Under the pieces are notes generated by a model. It searched no databases. It worked only from the letters and a program-made list of their open reading frames with translations, and was not told the DNA's origin. Below, piece after piece: positions 1 through 9,137 of a stretch of DNA of 64,000 nucleotides. Within the stretch, counting starts at the first letter, position 1. The number at the start of each line of letters is the position of its first letter. Source of the stretch: Sabulibacter ruber (GTDB lineage: Bacteria > Bacteroidota > Bacteroidia > Cytophagales > Hymenobacteraceae); the NCBI RefSeq assembly GCF_017355955.1, contig NZ_JAFFID010000001.1:2480001-2544000 (forward strand). The letters run 5' to 3'. Both the position numbers and the translations under genes were made by a program.

Positions 1-180
1 GGTGGTAATCACAATCTGACCATAATAGGAAGGATCAGTGAAGATCTCCTGATACCCAGTCATGCCTGTGTTAAAGCATACCTCGCCGCCGGTAGTTCCT
101 ATTTTCCCAAGGCTTTTCCCCCGGAACACAGTGCCGTCTTCCAGCACTAATACTGCATCAGTTGTTGTATGAAGCTTCAT
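1..180 (-). CDS. carA: carbamoyl-phosphate synthase small subunit, N-terminal part (runs off the left edge)
   Basis: The glutamine-hydrolysing small subunit of carbamoyl-phosphate synthase supplies ammonia for pyrimidine and arginine precursors. Only about 60 codons lie in the window. The start is the ATG at 178-180. The visible protein has the family's N-terminal sequence: [16 protein letters not shown], then [33 protein letters not shown]. The catalytic GATase domain lies outside the window. A TATTTTTG box (minus strand, 199-206) could serve as its -7 element, which would give a very short leader, but no -33 box is seen there. The box overlaps the tail of the upstream rplQ terminator, so carA is probably transcribed separately from the ribosomal genes. 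Confidence 0.9.
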   Translation of the reverse strand, partial: MKLHTTTDAVLVLEDGTVFRGKSLGKIGTTGGEVCFNTGMTGYQEIFTDPSYYGQIVITT

Positions 181-204
181 TCTAAATTAATAATGGGACA
201 AAAA

Positions 205-239
205 TAAAAAAGGGATACGAGTAATATCGTATCCCTTTT
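205..239 (-). terminator. rho-independent terminator after rplQ
   Basis: Perfect 13-bp inverted repeat, 208-220 against 227-239, with a 6-base loop. On the minus strand it is followed by a T-rich run. It lies about 20 bases after the rplQ stop and closes the long S10/spc/alpha transcription unit. Confidence 0.85.
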
Positions 240-259
240 CAATAATTATTGCATGATGA

Positions 260-787
260 TTATTCTGCAGCTGGAGTTTCAGTTGAATCAGCGGCTGGTG
301 CATCACCTGTTGCCGGAGTTGCAGCATCAGTAGCAGTACCTTCAGCGCCATCTTTTTTCTTGCCAGAAGCACGACGACGAGTTCTGGTTTTGCCAGCTGC
401 TGCTGTACCTTTTGAAGTTAGCATATCCTCGTTATAGTCAACTAACTCAATGATGCACATCTCAGCGTTGTCACCAAGACGAGTACCAGTCTTCAGAATA
501 CGAGTGTATCCACCTGGACGGCCCGCAATCTTAGAAGCCACACCATCAAACAGCTCCTTAACAGACTCTTTGTTTTGCAGGTAAGCAAAAACAGTTCTGC
601 GAGAGTGCGTAGTGTCAGACTTTGACTTAGTTAAAATAGGCTCTACATATTTGCGAAGTGCTTTAGCTTTGGCTACAGTAGTAGTTAAACGCTTATGTAG
701 AATTAAAGAGGAAGCCATGTTAGAAAGCATAGCAGCACGGTGAGCAGCTGTTCTTCCTAAGTGGTTAATTTTTTTACCGTGTCTCAT
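260..787 (-). CDS. rplQ: 50S ribosomal protein L17 with long C-terminal tail
   Basis: Large-subunit protein bL17, which lies near the exit tunnel. Residues 1-120 carry the conserved core: [26 protein letters not shown], and the closing CIIELVDYN. Residues from about 123 to 175 form an extension that is absent from the usual ~120-residue family length. It is first basic ([13 protein letters not shown]) and then Ala/Thr/Asp/Pro-rich, so probably disordered. Such tails occur in Bacteroidota L17. It is the last gene of the unit, downstream of rpoA, the usual alpha-operon order. Confidence 0.97.
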   Translation of the reverse strand: MRHGKKINHLGRTAAHRAAMLSNMASSLILHKRLTTTVAKAKALRKYVEPILTKSKSDTTHSRRTVFAYLQNKESVKELFDGVASKIAGRPGGYTRILKTGTRLGDNAEMCIIELVDYNEDMLTSKGTAAAGKTRTRRRASGKKKDGAEGTATDAATPATGDAPAADSTETPAAE

Positions 788-854
788 TATATTGAATTGT
801 GCACGTGCATACCGTCGATCAACCTACCGGGATCGGGAATTATGCCGTAGATTA

Positions 855-1844
855 CTAATCTTCTTCTAACTTGTACTTGGAGATGTCCATCCCGAAGCTC
901 AGTCCTTTCTCAGATACTAAGTTTTCTAACTCAGTCAACGATTTCTTACCGAAGTTCCGGAACTTCATCATATCAGAAAGATCCAATTGTACCAGGTCAC
1001 CTAAAGTTCTGATATCAGCTGCTTTCAAGCAGTTGTATGCGCGAACTGATAGGTCCATATCGTGCAAAGGAGTCTTCAGGACTTTTCTCATGTGCAGCAT
1101 TTCCTCGTCTACAGCTTCTTCCTCTTCAGGTTTCACTGTTTCAAAAGTCATGGTGTTGTCAGAGAAAAGCATGAAATGCTGTATCAAAATATTGGCAGCA
1201 CCTTTCAAAGCATCTTCAGGATGGATAGAACCATCTGTAGTGATCTCAAGCAGGAGACGCTCATAGTCAGTTTTCTGCTCCACACGCGTGTTCTCAACGC
1301 TATACTTCACATTTTTGATTGGAGTGAAAATAGCATCAATCGCGATCTGGCCAAAAACCTGATCTGCTGGTTTATTCTCTTCTGCTGGCACATAGCCACG
1401 GCCCTTCTGAATTGTCATTTCAATTTCAAAAGAAGCTTCTGGGTCTAAGTGGCAGATTACAAGCTCTGGATTAAGAACCTGGAAAGAGCCAGAGAATTTA
1501 TTGATGTCACCGGCAGTAAAGGTATCCTGCTTGCTGATGCTAACGGTGATTTTATCATCAACCAAGTCACCAATTTTCTTGAAGCGAACCATTTTCAGGT
1601 TCAGGATAATTTCAGAGACATCTTCAACCACACCTTCAATGGTAGAGAACTCATGGAGCACACCAGGAATACGGATGCTGGTGATGGCGTATCCCTCCAA
1701 TGAGGAGAGAAGGATTCTTCTCAGCGCATTCCCAATGGTAACACCATAGCCCTTTTCTAGCGGCTTAAATTCAAACTGCCCATTAAAGTCATCGGATTTC
1801 TCCATCACGACTTTTTCTGGCATTTGAAAGGCTAATATTGACAT
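855..1844 (-). CDS. rpoA: DNA-directed RNA polymerase subunit alpha
   Basis: Alpha subunit of RNA polymerase, which dimerises to nucleate core assembly. At 329 residues it has normal length. The N-terminal domain includes the dimerisation/assembly sequence [20 protein letters not shown]. After an acidic linker ([10 protein letters not shown]) comes the C-terminal domain, with [15 protein letters not shown] and the helix-hairpin-helix segment [16 protein letters not shown]. That domain contacts UP-element DNA and activators. It sits between rpsD and rplQ and is co-transcribed with ribosomal protein genes. Confidence 0.99.
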   Translation of the reverse strand: MSILAFQMPEKVVMEKSDDFNGQFEFKPLEKGYGVTIGNALRRILLSSLEGYAITSIRIPGVLHEFSTIEGVVEDVSEIILNLKMVRFKKIGDLVDDKITVSISKQDTFTAGDINKFSGSFQVLNPELVICHLDPEASFEIEMTIQKGRGYVPAEENKPADQVFGQIAIDAIFTPIKNVKYSVENTRVEQKTDYERLLLEITTDGSIHPEDALKGAANILIQHFMLFSDNTMTFETVKPEEEEAVDEEMLHMRKVLKTPLHDMDLSVRAYNCLKAADIRTLGDLVQLDLSDMMKFRNFGKKSLTELENLVSEKGLSFGMDISKYKLEED

Positions 1845-1881
1845 GATTGCTGGTTTAAGGTTGACACTTAAATAGAAGGTA

Positions 1882-2487
1882 TTACTTAGAGTAAAGCTCG
1901 ACGATCAGCTGCTCCTGGATCTTCTCAGGGATTTGATCACGCTGAGGATTGGAGATGAACTTACCAGCCAATTGGCCACCGTCCCACTCTAACCAAGTAA
2001 ACTGACGAGCATTACGACCAGCAAGGCTGGTAGTGATAGCTTCTAAAGATTTTGATTTCTCACGAACGCTCACAACATCACCAGGACGAAGAGAGTAAGA
2101 TGGGATATTCACCACATTACCGTTCACCAAGATGTGTTTATGAAGCACTAACTGACGAGCAGCACGTCTGGTAGGTGCAATACCTAAACGGTATACAGTG
2201 TTATCTAATCTTGCTTCCAATAAAGCAAGTAAGTTTTCACCAGTGATACCAGTTTTACGGGCAGCTTTGTCAAACAAGTTAGCAAACTGACGCTCCAATA
2301 CACCGTAGATGTATTTCGCTTTTTGCTTCTCCATCAACTGGATAGCATATTCAGACTGCTTTTTTCTACGACCACGGCCGTGCTGGCCAGGACCATAAGC
2401 TTTCTTAGCTAAAGCTTTGCTTGGTCCGAAAATTGGTTCGTTATATCTTCTAGAGATTTTACTCTTAGGGCCTGTGTATCTTGCCAT
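1882..2487 (-). CDS. rpsD: 30S ribosomal protein S4
   Basis: Primary 16S rRNA-binding protein uS4, important for small-subunit assembly and decoding accuracy. The 201 residues include an S4-type RNA-binding fold around [21 protein letters not shown] and [14 protein letters not shown]. The N-terminal region ([14 protein letters not shown]...) lacks the cysteine knuckle of zinc-binding S4 homologues, so this is the zinc-free form. It follows rpsK by 21 bases in the rpsM-rpsK-rpsD-rpoA order. Confidence 0.98.
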   Translation of the reverse strand: MARYTGPKSKISRRYNEPIFGPSKALAKKAYGPGQHGRGRRKKQSEYAIQLMEKQKAKYIYGVLERQFANLFDKAARKTGITGENLLALLEARLDNTVYRLGIAPTRRAARQLVLHKHILVNGNVVNIPSYSLRPGDVVSVREKSKSLEAITTSLAGRNARQFTWLEWDGGQLAGKFISNPQRDQIPEKIQEQLIVELYSK

Positions 2488-2508
2488 TTCTAATACTAAA
2501 TAAGATCC

Positions 2509-2901
2509 TTAAACTCTTCTGCGCTTTGGAGGACGGCATCCATTGTGAGGAAGTGGAGTCACATCTTTAATAGAGGTGATTTCAATTCCAACGTTTTGCA
2601 TAGTCCGGATAGCTGACTCACGTCCAGCACCTGGGCCTTTTACAAACACTTCAGCCTTTCTCAAGCCAGCCTCATATGCAACTTTACCACAGTCAGCAGC
2701 AGCCATCTGCGCAGCATAAGGAGTATTTTTCTTAGACCCTTTGAAACCCATTTTACCAGCAGATGCCCAGGAGATTACTTGGCCATTGATGTTGGTAACA
2801 GAGATAATAATATTGTTGAAAGAAGCTTTGATGTGTACCTGACCAACAGGCTCCACCACAACCACGCGCTTCTTGGCTTTATCTTTTCTTTTCTGAGCCA
2901 T
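2509..2901 (-). CDS. rpsK: 30S ribosomal protein S11
   Basis: Platform protein uS11 of the small subunit, near the mRNA exit. Family sequence is clear: [49 protein letters not shown], and the C-terminal [18 protein letters not shown]. Its 130 residues are the usual length. It lies 10 bases after rpsM and 21 before rpsD, consistent with one transcript. Confidence 0.98.
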   Translation of the reverse strand: MAQKRKDKAKKRVVVVEPVGQVHIKASFNNIIISVTNINGQVISWASAGKMGFKGSKKNTPYAAQMAAADCGKVAYEAGLRKAEVFVKGPGAGRESAIRTMQNVGIEITSIKDVTPLPHNGCRPPKRRRV

Positions 2902-2911
2902 TGTCGTTTAA

Positions 2912-3289
2912 TTATTTAGATGCCTTCTTCTTATTTGCAACAGTCTTACGCTTACCTTTACGGGTTCTTGAGTTGTTTTTGGTTCTCTGACCTCTTACTG
3001 GTAAACCTTTTCTGTGACGTAAACCGCGGTATGAACCAATGTCCATCAAACGCTTAATGTGCAATTGCACTTCAGAACGAAGAACACCTTCAACTTTGTG
3101 CTCAGAAGCAATGACGTTACGGATTTCTCCGGCTTCATCCTCACTCCAATCTCTCACTTTCTTGTCAAGATCCACCCCAGCCTTCACCAAAATAGACTGT
3201 GACAACTTACGGCCAATACCGTAGATGTACGTCAAAGCGATTTCGCCTCTTTTGTTATCTGGAATATCAACTCCTGCTATTCTAGCCAT
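2912..3289 (-). CDS. rpsM: 30S ribosomal protein S13
   Basis: Head protein uS13, which contacts the P-site tRNA and forms bridges to the large subunit. It starts [26 protein letters not shown] and carries the conserved [19 protein letters not shown] segment. The lysine-rich tail reaches toward tRNA. It is 125 residues long, the usual size. It directly follows rpmJ in the alpha-operon order. Confidence 0.98.
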   Translation of the reverse strand: MARIAGVDIPDNKRGEIALTYIYGIGRKLSQSILVKAGVDLDKKVRDWSEDEAGEIRNVIASEHKVEGVLRSEVQLHIKRLMDIGSYRGLRHRKGLPVRGQRTKNNSRTRKGKRKTVANKKKASK

Positions 3290-3299
3290 GTTTTAAAAA

Positions 3300-3416
3300 T
3301 TAACCTTGTCTTTGTTTATAACGTGGATTCTTCTTGTTGATCACGTAAAGCTTCCCTTTACGTCTGATCACTTTGCAGTCTTCACTGCGCTTCTTAACTG
3401 ACGCTTTTACTTTCAT
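3300..3416 (-). CDS. rpmJ: 50S ribosomal protein L36 (zinc-ligand-poor form)
   Basis: Small 38-residue protein bL36 translated from the ATG at 3414-3416 to the TAA at 3300-3302. It reads [20 protein letters not shown] and ends NPRYKQRQG. Ordinary L36 holds zinc with three cysteines and a histidine. Here only C14 remains: the first cysteine position is Ser/Arg and the third is Asn. This cysteine-poor form is common in Bacteroidota and should not need zinc. It sits between infA and rpsM, as in other bacteria. Confidence 0.95.
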   Translation of the reverse strand: MKVKASVKKRSEDCKVIRRKGKLYVINKKNPRYKQRQG

Positions 3417-3420
3417 CTGT

Positions 3421-3639
3421 TTATTTGTATCTGTAAACTATTCTGCCTTTACTAAGGTCGTAAGGAGACATTTCCAATTTCACTCTGTCACCTGGAAGAA
3501 TCTTGATGTAGTGCATCCGCATTTTCCCGGAGATGTGAGCAATTACTTGATGGCCATTTTCTAATTCTACCCGAAACATTGCATTGGATAGTGCCTCAAT
3601 GATGGTACCGTCTTGTTCTATGGAAGACTGTTTAGCCAT
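3421..3639 (-). CDS. infA: translation initiation factor IF-1
   Basis: IF-1 occupies the ribosomal A site during initiation. The 72-residue OB-fold protein reads [19 protein letters not shown], then [41 protein letters not shown]. Length and sequence are typical. It lies 3 bases after map and just before rpmJ, a conserved order. Confidence 0.98.
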   Translation of the reverse strand: MAKQSSIEQDGTIIEALSNAMFRVELENGHQVIAHISGKMRMHYIKILPGDRVKLEMSPYDLSKGRIVYRYK

Positions 3640-3642
3640 GTA

Positions 3643-4413
3643 TTAGTTCAGTGCTTTATCTATGTAATCAAAAGTAGTTAAAATCTCGGCTTGTCCTTTC
3701 CTCACCACAACAGTGTGCTCAAAATGAGCAGAAGGTTTTTTGTCCCGGGTCCTGATAGTCCATCCATCATTTTCCTGAACTACATGCCTGGTACCTAAGT
3801 TCACCATGGGTTCAATGGCAAGAACCAAACCTTCTTGGAGTTTCATTCCTTGGCCTCTCTTACCATAGTTAGGAACTTCGGGGCTCTCATGAAGATTACG
3901 GCCTAAGCCATGTCCAACCAACTCACGAACAACTCCATAACCAAACTGCTCCACATGTGATTGAACTGCATACCCAATGTCTCCAATCCTAGCACCGGCA
4001 ATGGCCCATTCTATTCCCTTGTACAAAGATTCCTTTGTACGAAGAAGCAGATCAGAAACATCTTGAGAAACTTCCCCAACAGCATGGGTATACGCACTAT
4101 CACTATGGAAACCCTTAAAAAAAACTCCACAATCTATAGACACTACATCTCCAGATTGCAGAGAATAATTGCTAGGTATTCCGTGAACTACAGCAGAGTT
4201 TAAGCTTATACACAAACTATGCTTAAATCCATTGTACCCTTTAAAGGAAGGAGATCCACCATGATCATGAATGAATTCATCGGCGATGGAATCCAACTTT
4301 AAGGTAGTAACACCCTCAACAATGTGCTTGGTTAATTCACCGTGCACTTTGCTGAGGATGTTAGCACTCTGTTTAATAAGCTCGATTTCTTCTTCGGTCT
4401 TATAAATAATCAT
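3643..4413 (-). CDS. map: type I methionine aminopeptidase
   Basis: Removes the initiator methionine from nascent proteins. The 256-residue pita-bread fold shows the metal-binding residues in order: the first Asp in SIDCGVFFKGFHSDSAYTH (IDCG, HSD), the His in VGHGLGRNLHE, and Glu residues in LAIEPMVN and NDGWTIRT. It has no N-terminal SH3-like extension, so it is a type Ia enzyme. It lies between secY and infA with 3-base gaps, tying maturation of nascent chains to the translation genes. Confidence 0.97.
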   Translation of the reverse strand: MIIYKTEEEIELIKQSANILSKVHGELTKHIVEGVTTLKLDSIADEFIHDHGGSPSFKGYNGFKHSLCISLNSAVVHGIPSNYSLQSGDVVSIDCGVFFKGFHSDSAYTHAVGEVSQDVSDLLLRTKESLYKGIEWAIAGARIGDIGYAVQSHVEQFGYGVVRELVGHGLGRNLHESPEVPNYGKRGQGMKLQEGLVLAIEPMVNLGTRHVVQENDGWTIRTRDKKPSAHFEHTVVVRKGQAEILTTFDYIDKALN

Positions 4414-4416
4414 TCC

Positions 4417-5742
4417 TTAGGAAGCAACCGCTATATTTTTTGATCGGCCACGAAGTTTACCAGACTTCATCATGCCGTCATAATGACGCATTAACAAATA
4501 GCTCTCAATTTGGTTCAATGTATCTAACACAACACCTACAAGGATGATCAGGGAGGTACCGCCGAAGAAAGCAGCAAACTCTCTAGTGATTCCAAACAAC
4601 ATAGCAATAGAAGGAAGAATGGCTATGATAGCAAGGAACAGAGCACCAGGTAAAGTAATTCTGGTTAAAACTTCATCAATGTATTCAGAGGTAGCAAGTC
4701 CTGGTTTAACACCAGGGATAAAACCACCACTTCTCTTCAGATCGTCAGAAATCTGGTTAGGATTAACACTGATTGCTGTGTAGAAGAAAGTGAAGATGAT
4801 GATAAGAACGGCAAATGAAACATTGTACTGCCAAGAAGTATAGTCAGAGAATACGTTACCAATTTCATTGGCTAAGTCACTTTCATTTCTCCAGAAAGAA
4901 GCAATCATACCTGGTAAGAACATAAGAGACTGAGCAAAAATGATTGGCATCACACCGGCCGCATTCACTTTAAGAGGAATAAACTGCCGCTGACCAGCTT
5001 GCAAGGAAGCACTTCCTCCAACTTGCTTGGCGTATTGTACTGGTATTCTTCTGATAGCTTGGGTAAGCATCACTACACCCATCACTACAAAGAACAGAAC
5101 AATAAGTTCAATGATGAAGATAAGTGCACGTCCAAGGCCTAAAGCAAGAGCCTCGCCCACTAAAGCACCAGGAAGACGGGAAACAATACCAATCATGATT
5201 AACATGGAGATACCGTTACCTATACCTTTGTCAGTAATTTTCTCTCCCAACCACATACAGAACATTGTTCCAGCGGTAAGGATGATCATAGAAGAAATTG
5301 TGAAAAGAGGGCCTGCCACATTAGGATCAATCGCATCGGCATTAATGGTAGCCAAGAAACCTACAGACTGAGCAAGGGTAATAGCAATGGTCAGAACGCG
5401 GGTATATTGGTTGATCTTTTTACGGCCAGACTCTCCTTCTTTCTGCAATTTCTGGAAATAAGGAACTGCAATGGTTAGAAGCTGTAAAACGATGGAAGCA
5501 GAAATATAAGGCATGATGCCCAATGCAAAAATGGAAGCATTGCTAAATGCTCCACCTAAGAAGGCATCTAAAAGCCCTAAGATCCCTTGGGAACTACCCT
5601 TTAATTGATTTGGATCAATACCAGGCAATACCACATAGGAGCCTAATCTGAAAATTGCGATGAATCCTAAAGTATTTAGGATTCTAACTCGCAAATCTTC
5701 AATCGCAAAAATATTCTTAATCGTAGTAATCAGCTTCTTCAT
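4417..5742 (-). CDS. secY: preprotein translocase subunit SecY
   Basis: Central channel of the Sec translocon in the inner membrane. Its 441 residues form about ten hydrophobic helices. Landmarks are the start region IEDLRVRILNTLGFIAIFRLGSYVVLPGID, the plug-side GGAFSNASIFALGIMPYISASIV, the GEKITDKGIGNGISMLI loop, and the cytosolic loop near GVKPGLATSEYIDEVLTRITL. It lies 3 bases after rplO at the end of the spc series, the standard location. Confidence 0.98.
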   Translation of the reverse strand: MKKLITTIKNIFAIEDLRVRILNTLGFIAIFRLGSYVVLPGIDPNQLKGSSQGILGLLDAFLGGAFSNASIFALGIMPYISASIVLQLLTIAVPYFQKLQKEGESGRKKINQYTRVLTIAITLAQSVGFLATINADAIDPNVAGPLFTISSMIILTAGTMFCMWLGEKITDKGIGNGISMLIMIGIVSRLPGALVGEALALGLGRALIFIIELIVLFFVVMGVVMLTQAIRRIPVQYAKQVGGSASLQAGQRQFIPLKVNAAGVMPIIFAQSLMFLPGMIASFWRNESDLANEIGNVFSDYTSWQYNVSFAVLIIIFTFFYTAISVNPNQISDDLKRSGGFIPGVKPGLATSEYIDEVLTRITLPGALFLAIIAILPSIAMLFGITREFAAFFGGTSLIILVGVVLDTLNQIESYLLMRHYDGMMKSGKLRGRSKNIAVAS

Positions 5743-5745
5743 CTG

Positions 5746-6192
5746 TTACAGAGTCACAACCTTGCCGCCTGCTTTTTCAATAGCTTCTACTGCAGTTTGA
5801 GAGAACGCATGAGCGTGAACCTCAATGGCAGTAGTTATTTCGCCTCTACCTAGAACTTTGATGTTATCATTCTTTGAAGCTAGACCGTTTTCACGAAGCA
5901 CAGCAAAGTCAATAACAGAAGCACCAGATTTAGAAGCCAAGTTCTGAAGAACATCAAGGTTCACAGCTGTGTACTCAACACGGTTGAAGTTTTTGAAACC
6001 GAATTTAGGAACACGGCGAACCAAAGGCATTTGACCACCTTCGAAACCTGCTTTAGAAGAATATCCAGAGCGTGATTTAGCTCCTTTATGTCCACGGGTG
6101 GAGGTTCCTCCTCTACCAGAACCGGTACCACGACCGATTCTCTTCCGGTTCTTAGTAGAACCTTCAGCAGGTTTTAAATTACTTAAGTTCAT
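5746..6192 (-). CDS. rplO: 50S ribosomal protein L15
   Basis: Large-subunit protein uL15. Its 148 residues include the glycine- and arginine-rich extension (KRIGRGTGSGRGGTSTRGHKG) that threads into 23S rRNA, followed by GFEGGQMPLVRRVPKFGF and a globular C-terminal part. Its ATG is preceded, 6 bases upstream, by a perfect AGGAGG (minus strand, 6199-6204) located in the last codons of rpmD. That is unusual in this phylum, where initiation rarely uses Shine-Dalgarno pairing. Confidence 0.98.
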   Translation of the reverse strand: MNLSNLKPAEGSTKNRKRIGRGTGSGRGGTSTRGHKGAKSRSGYSSKAGFEGGQMPLVRRVPKFGFKNFNRVEYTAVNLDVLQNLASKSGASVIDFAVLRENGLASKNDNIKVLGRGEITTAIEVHAHAFSQTAVEAIEKAGGKVVTL

Positions 6193-6193
6193 T

Positions 6194-6373
6194 TTAGACC
6201 TCCTTAATAGATACTAAATGTTGTACACTGTTAACCATACCTGCAATCTGAGGGGTCAACTCTTTGGTTACAGTCTTATTGATCTTGCCTAAACCAAGCG
6301 CCTTGATGGTTTGCTTCTGTCTTTCAGGACGATCAATAATGCTTTTGATCTGTGTGATTTCTACCCTTGCCAT
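6194..6373 (-). CDS. rpmD: 50S ribosomal protein L30
   Basis: A 59-residue protein uL30 translated from the ATG at 6371-6373 to the TAA at 6194-6196. It reads MARVEITQIKSIIDRPERQK, then QTIKALGLGKINKTVTKELT and a tail with NSVQHLVSI. The first strand plus the IDRPERQKQTIKALGLGK segment is diagnostic for L30. It fills the gap between rpsE and rplO in the conserved spc order. Confidence 0.96.
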   Translation of the reverse strand: MARVEITQIKSIIDRPERQKQTIKALGLGKINKTVTKELTPQIAGMVNSVQHLVSIKEV

Positions 6374-6375
6374 AA

Positions 6376-6894
6376 TTACCCGTTGAATACACGTTGTAAA
6401 CTGATTCCACGTTGCTGAGCAACTACCAATGGATCGCGCATTTTAGAAAGTGCATCAAAAGTAGCTTTCACCACGTTGTGAGGGTTAGAAGATCCTTTAG
6501 ATTTCGCTAAAACGTCTCTAATTCCAGCACTTTCAAAAACAGCACGCATCGCACCACCAGCAATTACACCGGTACCGGCAGCAGCTGGCTTAATCAACAC
6601 AAAGCCACCAGAGAATTTACCTTCCATTGGGTGAGGTACAGTGTGCTTGAACAAAGGTACACGAACCAGGTTCTTCTTAGCATCGTCAATACCTTTGGCG
6701 ATAGCATCAGTTACCTCATTAGCTTTACCTAAGCCATAGCCAACAACACCATTGCCGTCGCCTACAACTACGATGGCAGAGAAGCTGAATCTTCTACCAC
6801 CTTTAACAACTTTAGCTACCCGATTGATGGCTACAACGCGCTCTTTAAGCTCAATCTCGCTAGCTTTGATGCTTCTGATATTTAATTTAGACAT
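6376..6894 (-). CDS. rpsE: 30S ribosomal protein S5
   Basis: Small-subunit protein uS5, at the mRNA entry channel, involved in fidelity. The preferred start is the ATG at 6892-6894 ([20 protein letters not shown]), giving 172 residues. A start nine codons upstream would overlap the end of rplR and has no family support. Key sequence includes [29 protein letters not shown] and the C-terminal domain with [17 protein letters not shown]. It lies between rplR and rpmD. Confidence 0.97.
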   Translation of the reverse strand: MSKLNIRSIKASEIELKERVVAINRVAKVVKGGRRFSFSAIVVVGDGNGVVGYGLGKANEVTDAIAKGIDDAKKNLVRVPLFKHTVPHPMEGKFSGGFVLIKPAAAGTGVIAGGAMRAVFESAGIRDVLAKSKGSSNPHNVVKATFDALSKMRDPLVVAQQRGISLQRVFNG

Positions 6895-6898
6895 GTTC

Positions 6899-7252
6899 TT
6901 AGAATTTAAGACCCGCTTCACGGGCTCCTTCTGCTAATGATTTAACACGACCATGGTACAGGTAACCACCTCTGTCAAATACAACTTCAGTGATTCCATT
7001 CTCCAGGGCCTTAGTCGCGATGTCACGTCCTACTGAAGCTGAAACTTCACTCTTGTTAGAGGAAGCTTCACCTTCAAGAACAGCAGACGAAGAACTAGCT
7101 AATGTAATACCTTGCACATCATCAATCAGCTGAGCATAAATATATTTATTGCTTCTGAATACGGACAGACGTGGACGCTGAGCAGTACCAGACACCTTGT
7201 TACGGATGCTGCGACGAATTCTCAGTCTTCTTTTTGATTTATCGAATGCCAT
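6899..7252 (-). CDS. rplR: 50S ribosomal protein L18
   Basis: uL18 binds 5S rRNA with L5 in the central protuberance. Its 117 residues begin with a basic stretch ([18 protein letters not shown]) followed by [20 protein letters not shown] and the closing [26 protein letters not shown]. Length and order (rplF-rplR-rpsE) are standard. Confidence 0.98.
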   Translation of the reverse strand: MAFDKSKRRLRIRRSIRNKVSGTAQRPRLSVFRSNKYIYAQLIDDVQGITLASSSSAVLEGEASSNKSEVSASVGRDIATKALENGITEVVFDRGGYLYHGRVKSLAEGAREAGLKF

Positions 7253-7260
7253 TTTCTTAC

Positions 7261-7815
7261 TTATTTAGAAGCAGTTTTACCAGCTTTTCTTCTAACAACC
7301 TCACCCACGAAACGAATACCTTTGCCTTTGTAAGGCTCAACTTTACGTAACGAGCGGATTTTGGCAGCTACCTGACCTATTAACTGCTTGTCAATACCTT
7401 CTAAGGTAATAACTGGAGCTTTACCTTTTTCAGTTACTGCAGTAGCAGTAATCTCATTTGGTAGAGCAACAAAAATATTGTGAGAGTAACCTAAAGCTAA
7501 CTCAAGGTTCTGACCTTGGGTTGTAGCTTTGAAACCAACACCTACTAATTCTAAAGACACTTTGTAACCAGTGCTAACACCAACAACCATGTTGTTGATA
7601 AGGGCACGGTACAATCCGTGAAGTGCTTTATGTCTTTTCTGCTCTGTAGGGCGAGTTATAGTAAGAACTCCATTATCTACTGAAACAGTGATGTCTGTAT
7701 CAACTTGAGAAGAAAGTGTTCCTTTAGGTCCTTTCACTGTTACCAAGTTATCCTGGTTTACCAACACCTCAACACCTTGTGGGAGCGTGATGGGCAGTTT
7801 TCCTATCCGTGACAT
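7261..7815 (-). CDS. rplF: 50S ribosomal protein L6
   Basis: uL6 lies near the factor-binding site of the large subunit. The 184 residues form two repeated alpha/beta domains. They start [15 protein letters not shown], include [11 protein letters not shown], and end with the family signature [12 protein letters not shown] followed by [12 protein letters not shown]. It is in the usual place between rpsH and rplR. Confidence 0.98.
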   Translation of the reverse strand: MSRIGKLPITLPQGVEVLVNQDNLVTVKGPKGTLSSQVDTDITVSVDNGVLTITRPTEQKRHKALHGLYRALINNMVVGVSTGYKVSLELVGVGFKATTQGQNLELALGYSHNIFVALPNEITATAVTEKGKAPVITLEGIDKQLIGQVAAKIRSLRKVEPYKGKGIRFVGEVVRRKAGKTASK

Positions 7816-7825
7816 TTCAACTTAA

Positions 7826-8224
7826 TTAATACACGTAACACAACACTTCACCACCAACGTTCAGGCCTTTTGCCTCTTTGTCAGTGATAACTCCTTTAGA
7901 TGTTGAAATAATAGCCACACCGTATCCATTCAATACACGTGGCATATTTTCAAGGTGCACATACTTACGGAGGCCCGGCTTACTAATTCTTTCAAGCTTC
8001 ACGATAGCAGATTGCTTAGTAGCGGGATCATACTTCAAGGCAATCTTGATGGTGCCTTGAACAGAACTATCATCGAACTTGTAACTTTGAATATAACCTT
8101 TCTCGTAGAGAACTCTGGTTATTTCCTTTTTTATTTTGCTAGCCGGAATTTCAACTACACGGTGATTTGCCTTGATGGCATTCCGTAGTCTAGTTAAATA
8201 ATCTGCTATCGGATCTGAATGCAT
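7826..8224 (-). CDS. rpsH: 30S ribosomal protein S8
   Basis: Primary 16S rRNA-binding protein uS8. Its 132 residues include DPIADYLTRLRNAIKANH and the C-terminal signature GVAIISTSKGVITDKEAK. An 86-base gap separates it from rpsN, the widest in this part of the operon. The gap carries a TATCTTTG box, so rpsH and the following genes may also have an internal promoter. Confidence 0.98.
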   Translation of the reverse strand: MHSDPIADYLTRLRNAIKANHRVVEIPASKIKKEITRVLYEKGYIQSYKFDDSSVQGTIKIALKYDPATKQSAIVKLERISKPGLRKYVHLENMPRVLNGYGVAIISTSKGVITDKEAKGLNVGGEVLCYVY

Positions 8225-8263
8225 TAGACTATATTTTTAGATTCCGCTCTTTTTAAGGAGCCG

Positions 8264-8271
8264 CAAAGATA
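8264..8271 (-). promoter_or_regulatory. candidate internal promoter -7 box ahead of rpsH
   Basis: The minus strand reads TATCTTTG here, an exact match to the Bacteroidota TAnnTTTG -7 consensus, followed by CGGC. It lies in the only sizeable gap (8225-8310) of the spc series. No clear -33 TTTG is found 19-21 bases upstream, so this is a candidate only. Confidence 0.4.
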
Positions 8272-8310
8272 CTAATTTTTTCCTAACTATGTTATTGATA
8301 GGACTAATAA

Positions 8311-8580
8311 TTACCAACTAGCCTTCGTTACCCCAGGAATCTTGCCTGCAGATGCCATCTCTCTGAATGTAACGCGAGAGATGCCAAACTTTCTCATATA
8401 GCCTCTTGGTCTTCCGGTTAATTTGCATCTGTTGTGCAACCGAACAGGAGAAGCGTCTTTAGGCAATTTATCTAGAGCTTCATAATCGCCAGCAGCTTTT
8501 AACTGAGCTCTCTTAGCCGCATATTTAGCAACCAGTTTTTGTCTCTTGAGCTCTCTTGCTTTTGCTGATTCTTTAGCCAT
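8311..8580 (-). CDS. rpsN: 30S ribosomal protein S14 (zinc-free type)
   Basis: uS14 of the small-subunit head. At 89 residues it is the longer, zinc-free form. It lacks the paired CXXC knuckles of the 61-residue form and reads [20 protein letters not shown], then [24 protein letters not shown] and the end [15 protein letters not shown]. It lies 4 bases after rplE and is followed by an 86-base gap before rpsH. Confidence 0.98.
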   Translation of the reverse strand: MAKESAKARELKRQKLVAKYAAKRAQLKAAGDYEALDKLPKDASPVRLHNRCKLTGRPRGYMRKFGISRVTFREMASAGKIPGVTKASW

Positions 8581-8584
8581 CTTG

Positions 8585-9136
8585 TTATTTCTTTAAATTT
8601 GCGAAAGGTAACCCAAAGCCTTTTAATAACTCCAGGCTTTCTTCATCTGTGTTGGCAGTAGTCACAAAGGTGATATCCATACCAGCAATTGCTTTGATTT
8701 TATCAATGCTAATTTCTGGGAAGATGATTTGCTCTTTTACACCCAGTGTGTAGTTACCACGACCATCAAACCCTTTGTCGCTAATTCCTTTGAAGTCACG
8801 TACACGTGGCAAGGCAACAGTTACCAAACGGTCCAAGAACTCATACATTCTTTCGCCACGTAATGTAACACGAGCACCAATTGGCATTCCTTCTCTCAGT
8901 TTGAAGTTAGAGATTGAATTTTTAGCCTTGGTTTGAACTGCTTTCTGACCGGCGATGATAGTTAGTTCATCTACTCCGATATCCACCAGCTTTTTATCGG
9001 CCACTGCATTACCAATACCTCTGTTGATGCTGATCTTGGTAATCTTAGGCACCTGCATTATGCTCTTGTATTGAAACTTCTCTTTCAATGCAGGCACAAT
9101 CTCGTTTGTATACTTATCTTTTAGTCTAGCTGCCAT
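8585..9136 (-). CDS. rplE: 50S ribosomal protein L5
   Basis: uL5 binds 5S rRNA and contacts P-site tRNA. Its 183 residues carry [52 protein letters not shown] and the final [16 protein letters not shown]. Order rplX-rplE-rpsN is standard, and it starts 1 base after the rplX stop. Confidence 0.98.
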   Translation of the reverse strand: MAARLKDKYTNEIVPALKEKFQYKSIMQVPKITKISINRGIGNAVADKKLVDIGVDELTIIAGQKAVQTKAKNSISNFKLREGMPIGARVTLRGERMYEFLDRLVTVALPRVRDFKGISDKGFDGRGNYTLGVKEQIIFPEISIDKIKAIAGMDITFVTTANTDEESLELLKGFGLPFANLKK

Positions 9137-9137
9137 G

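Noticed and set aside
199..206. carA promoter (TATTTTTG)
   Set aside because: The -7 box fits but lies in a T-rich terminator tail and no -33 box is present, so it was not listed as a feature.
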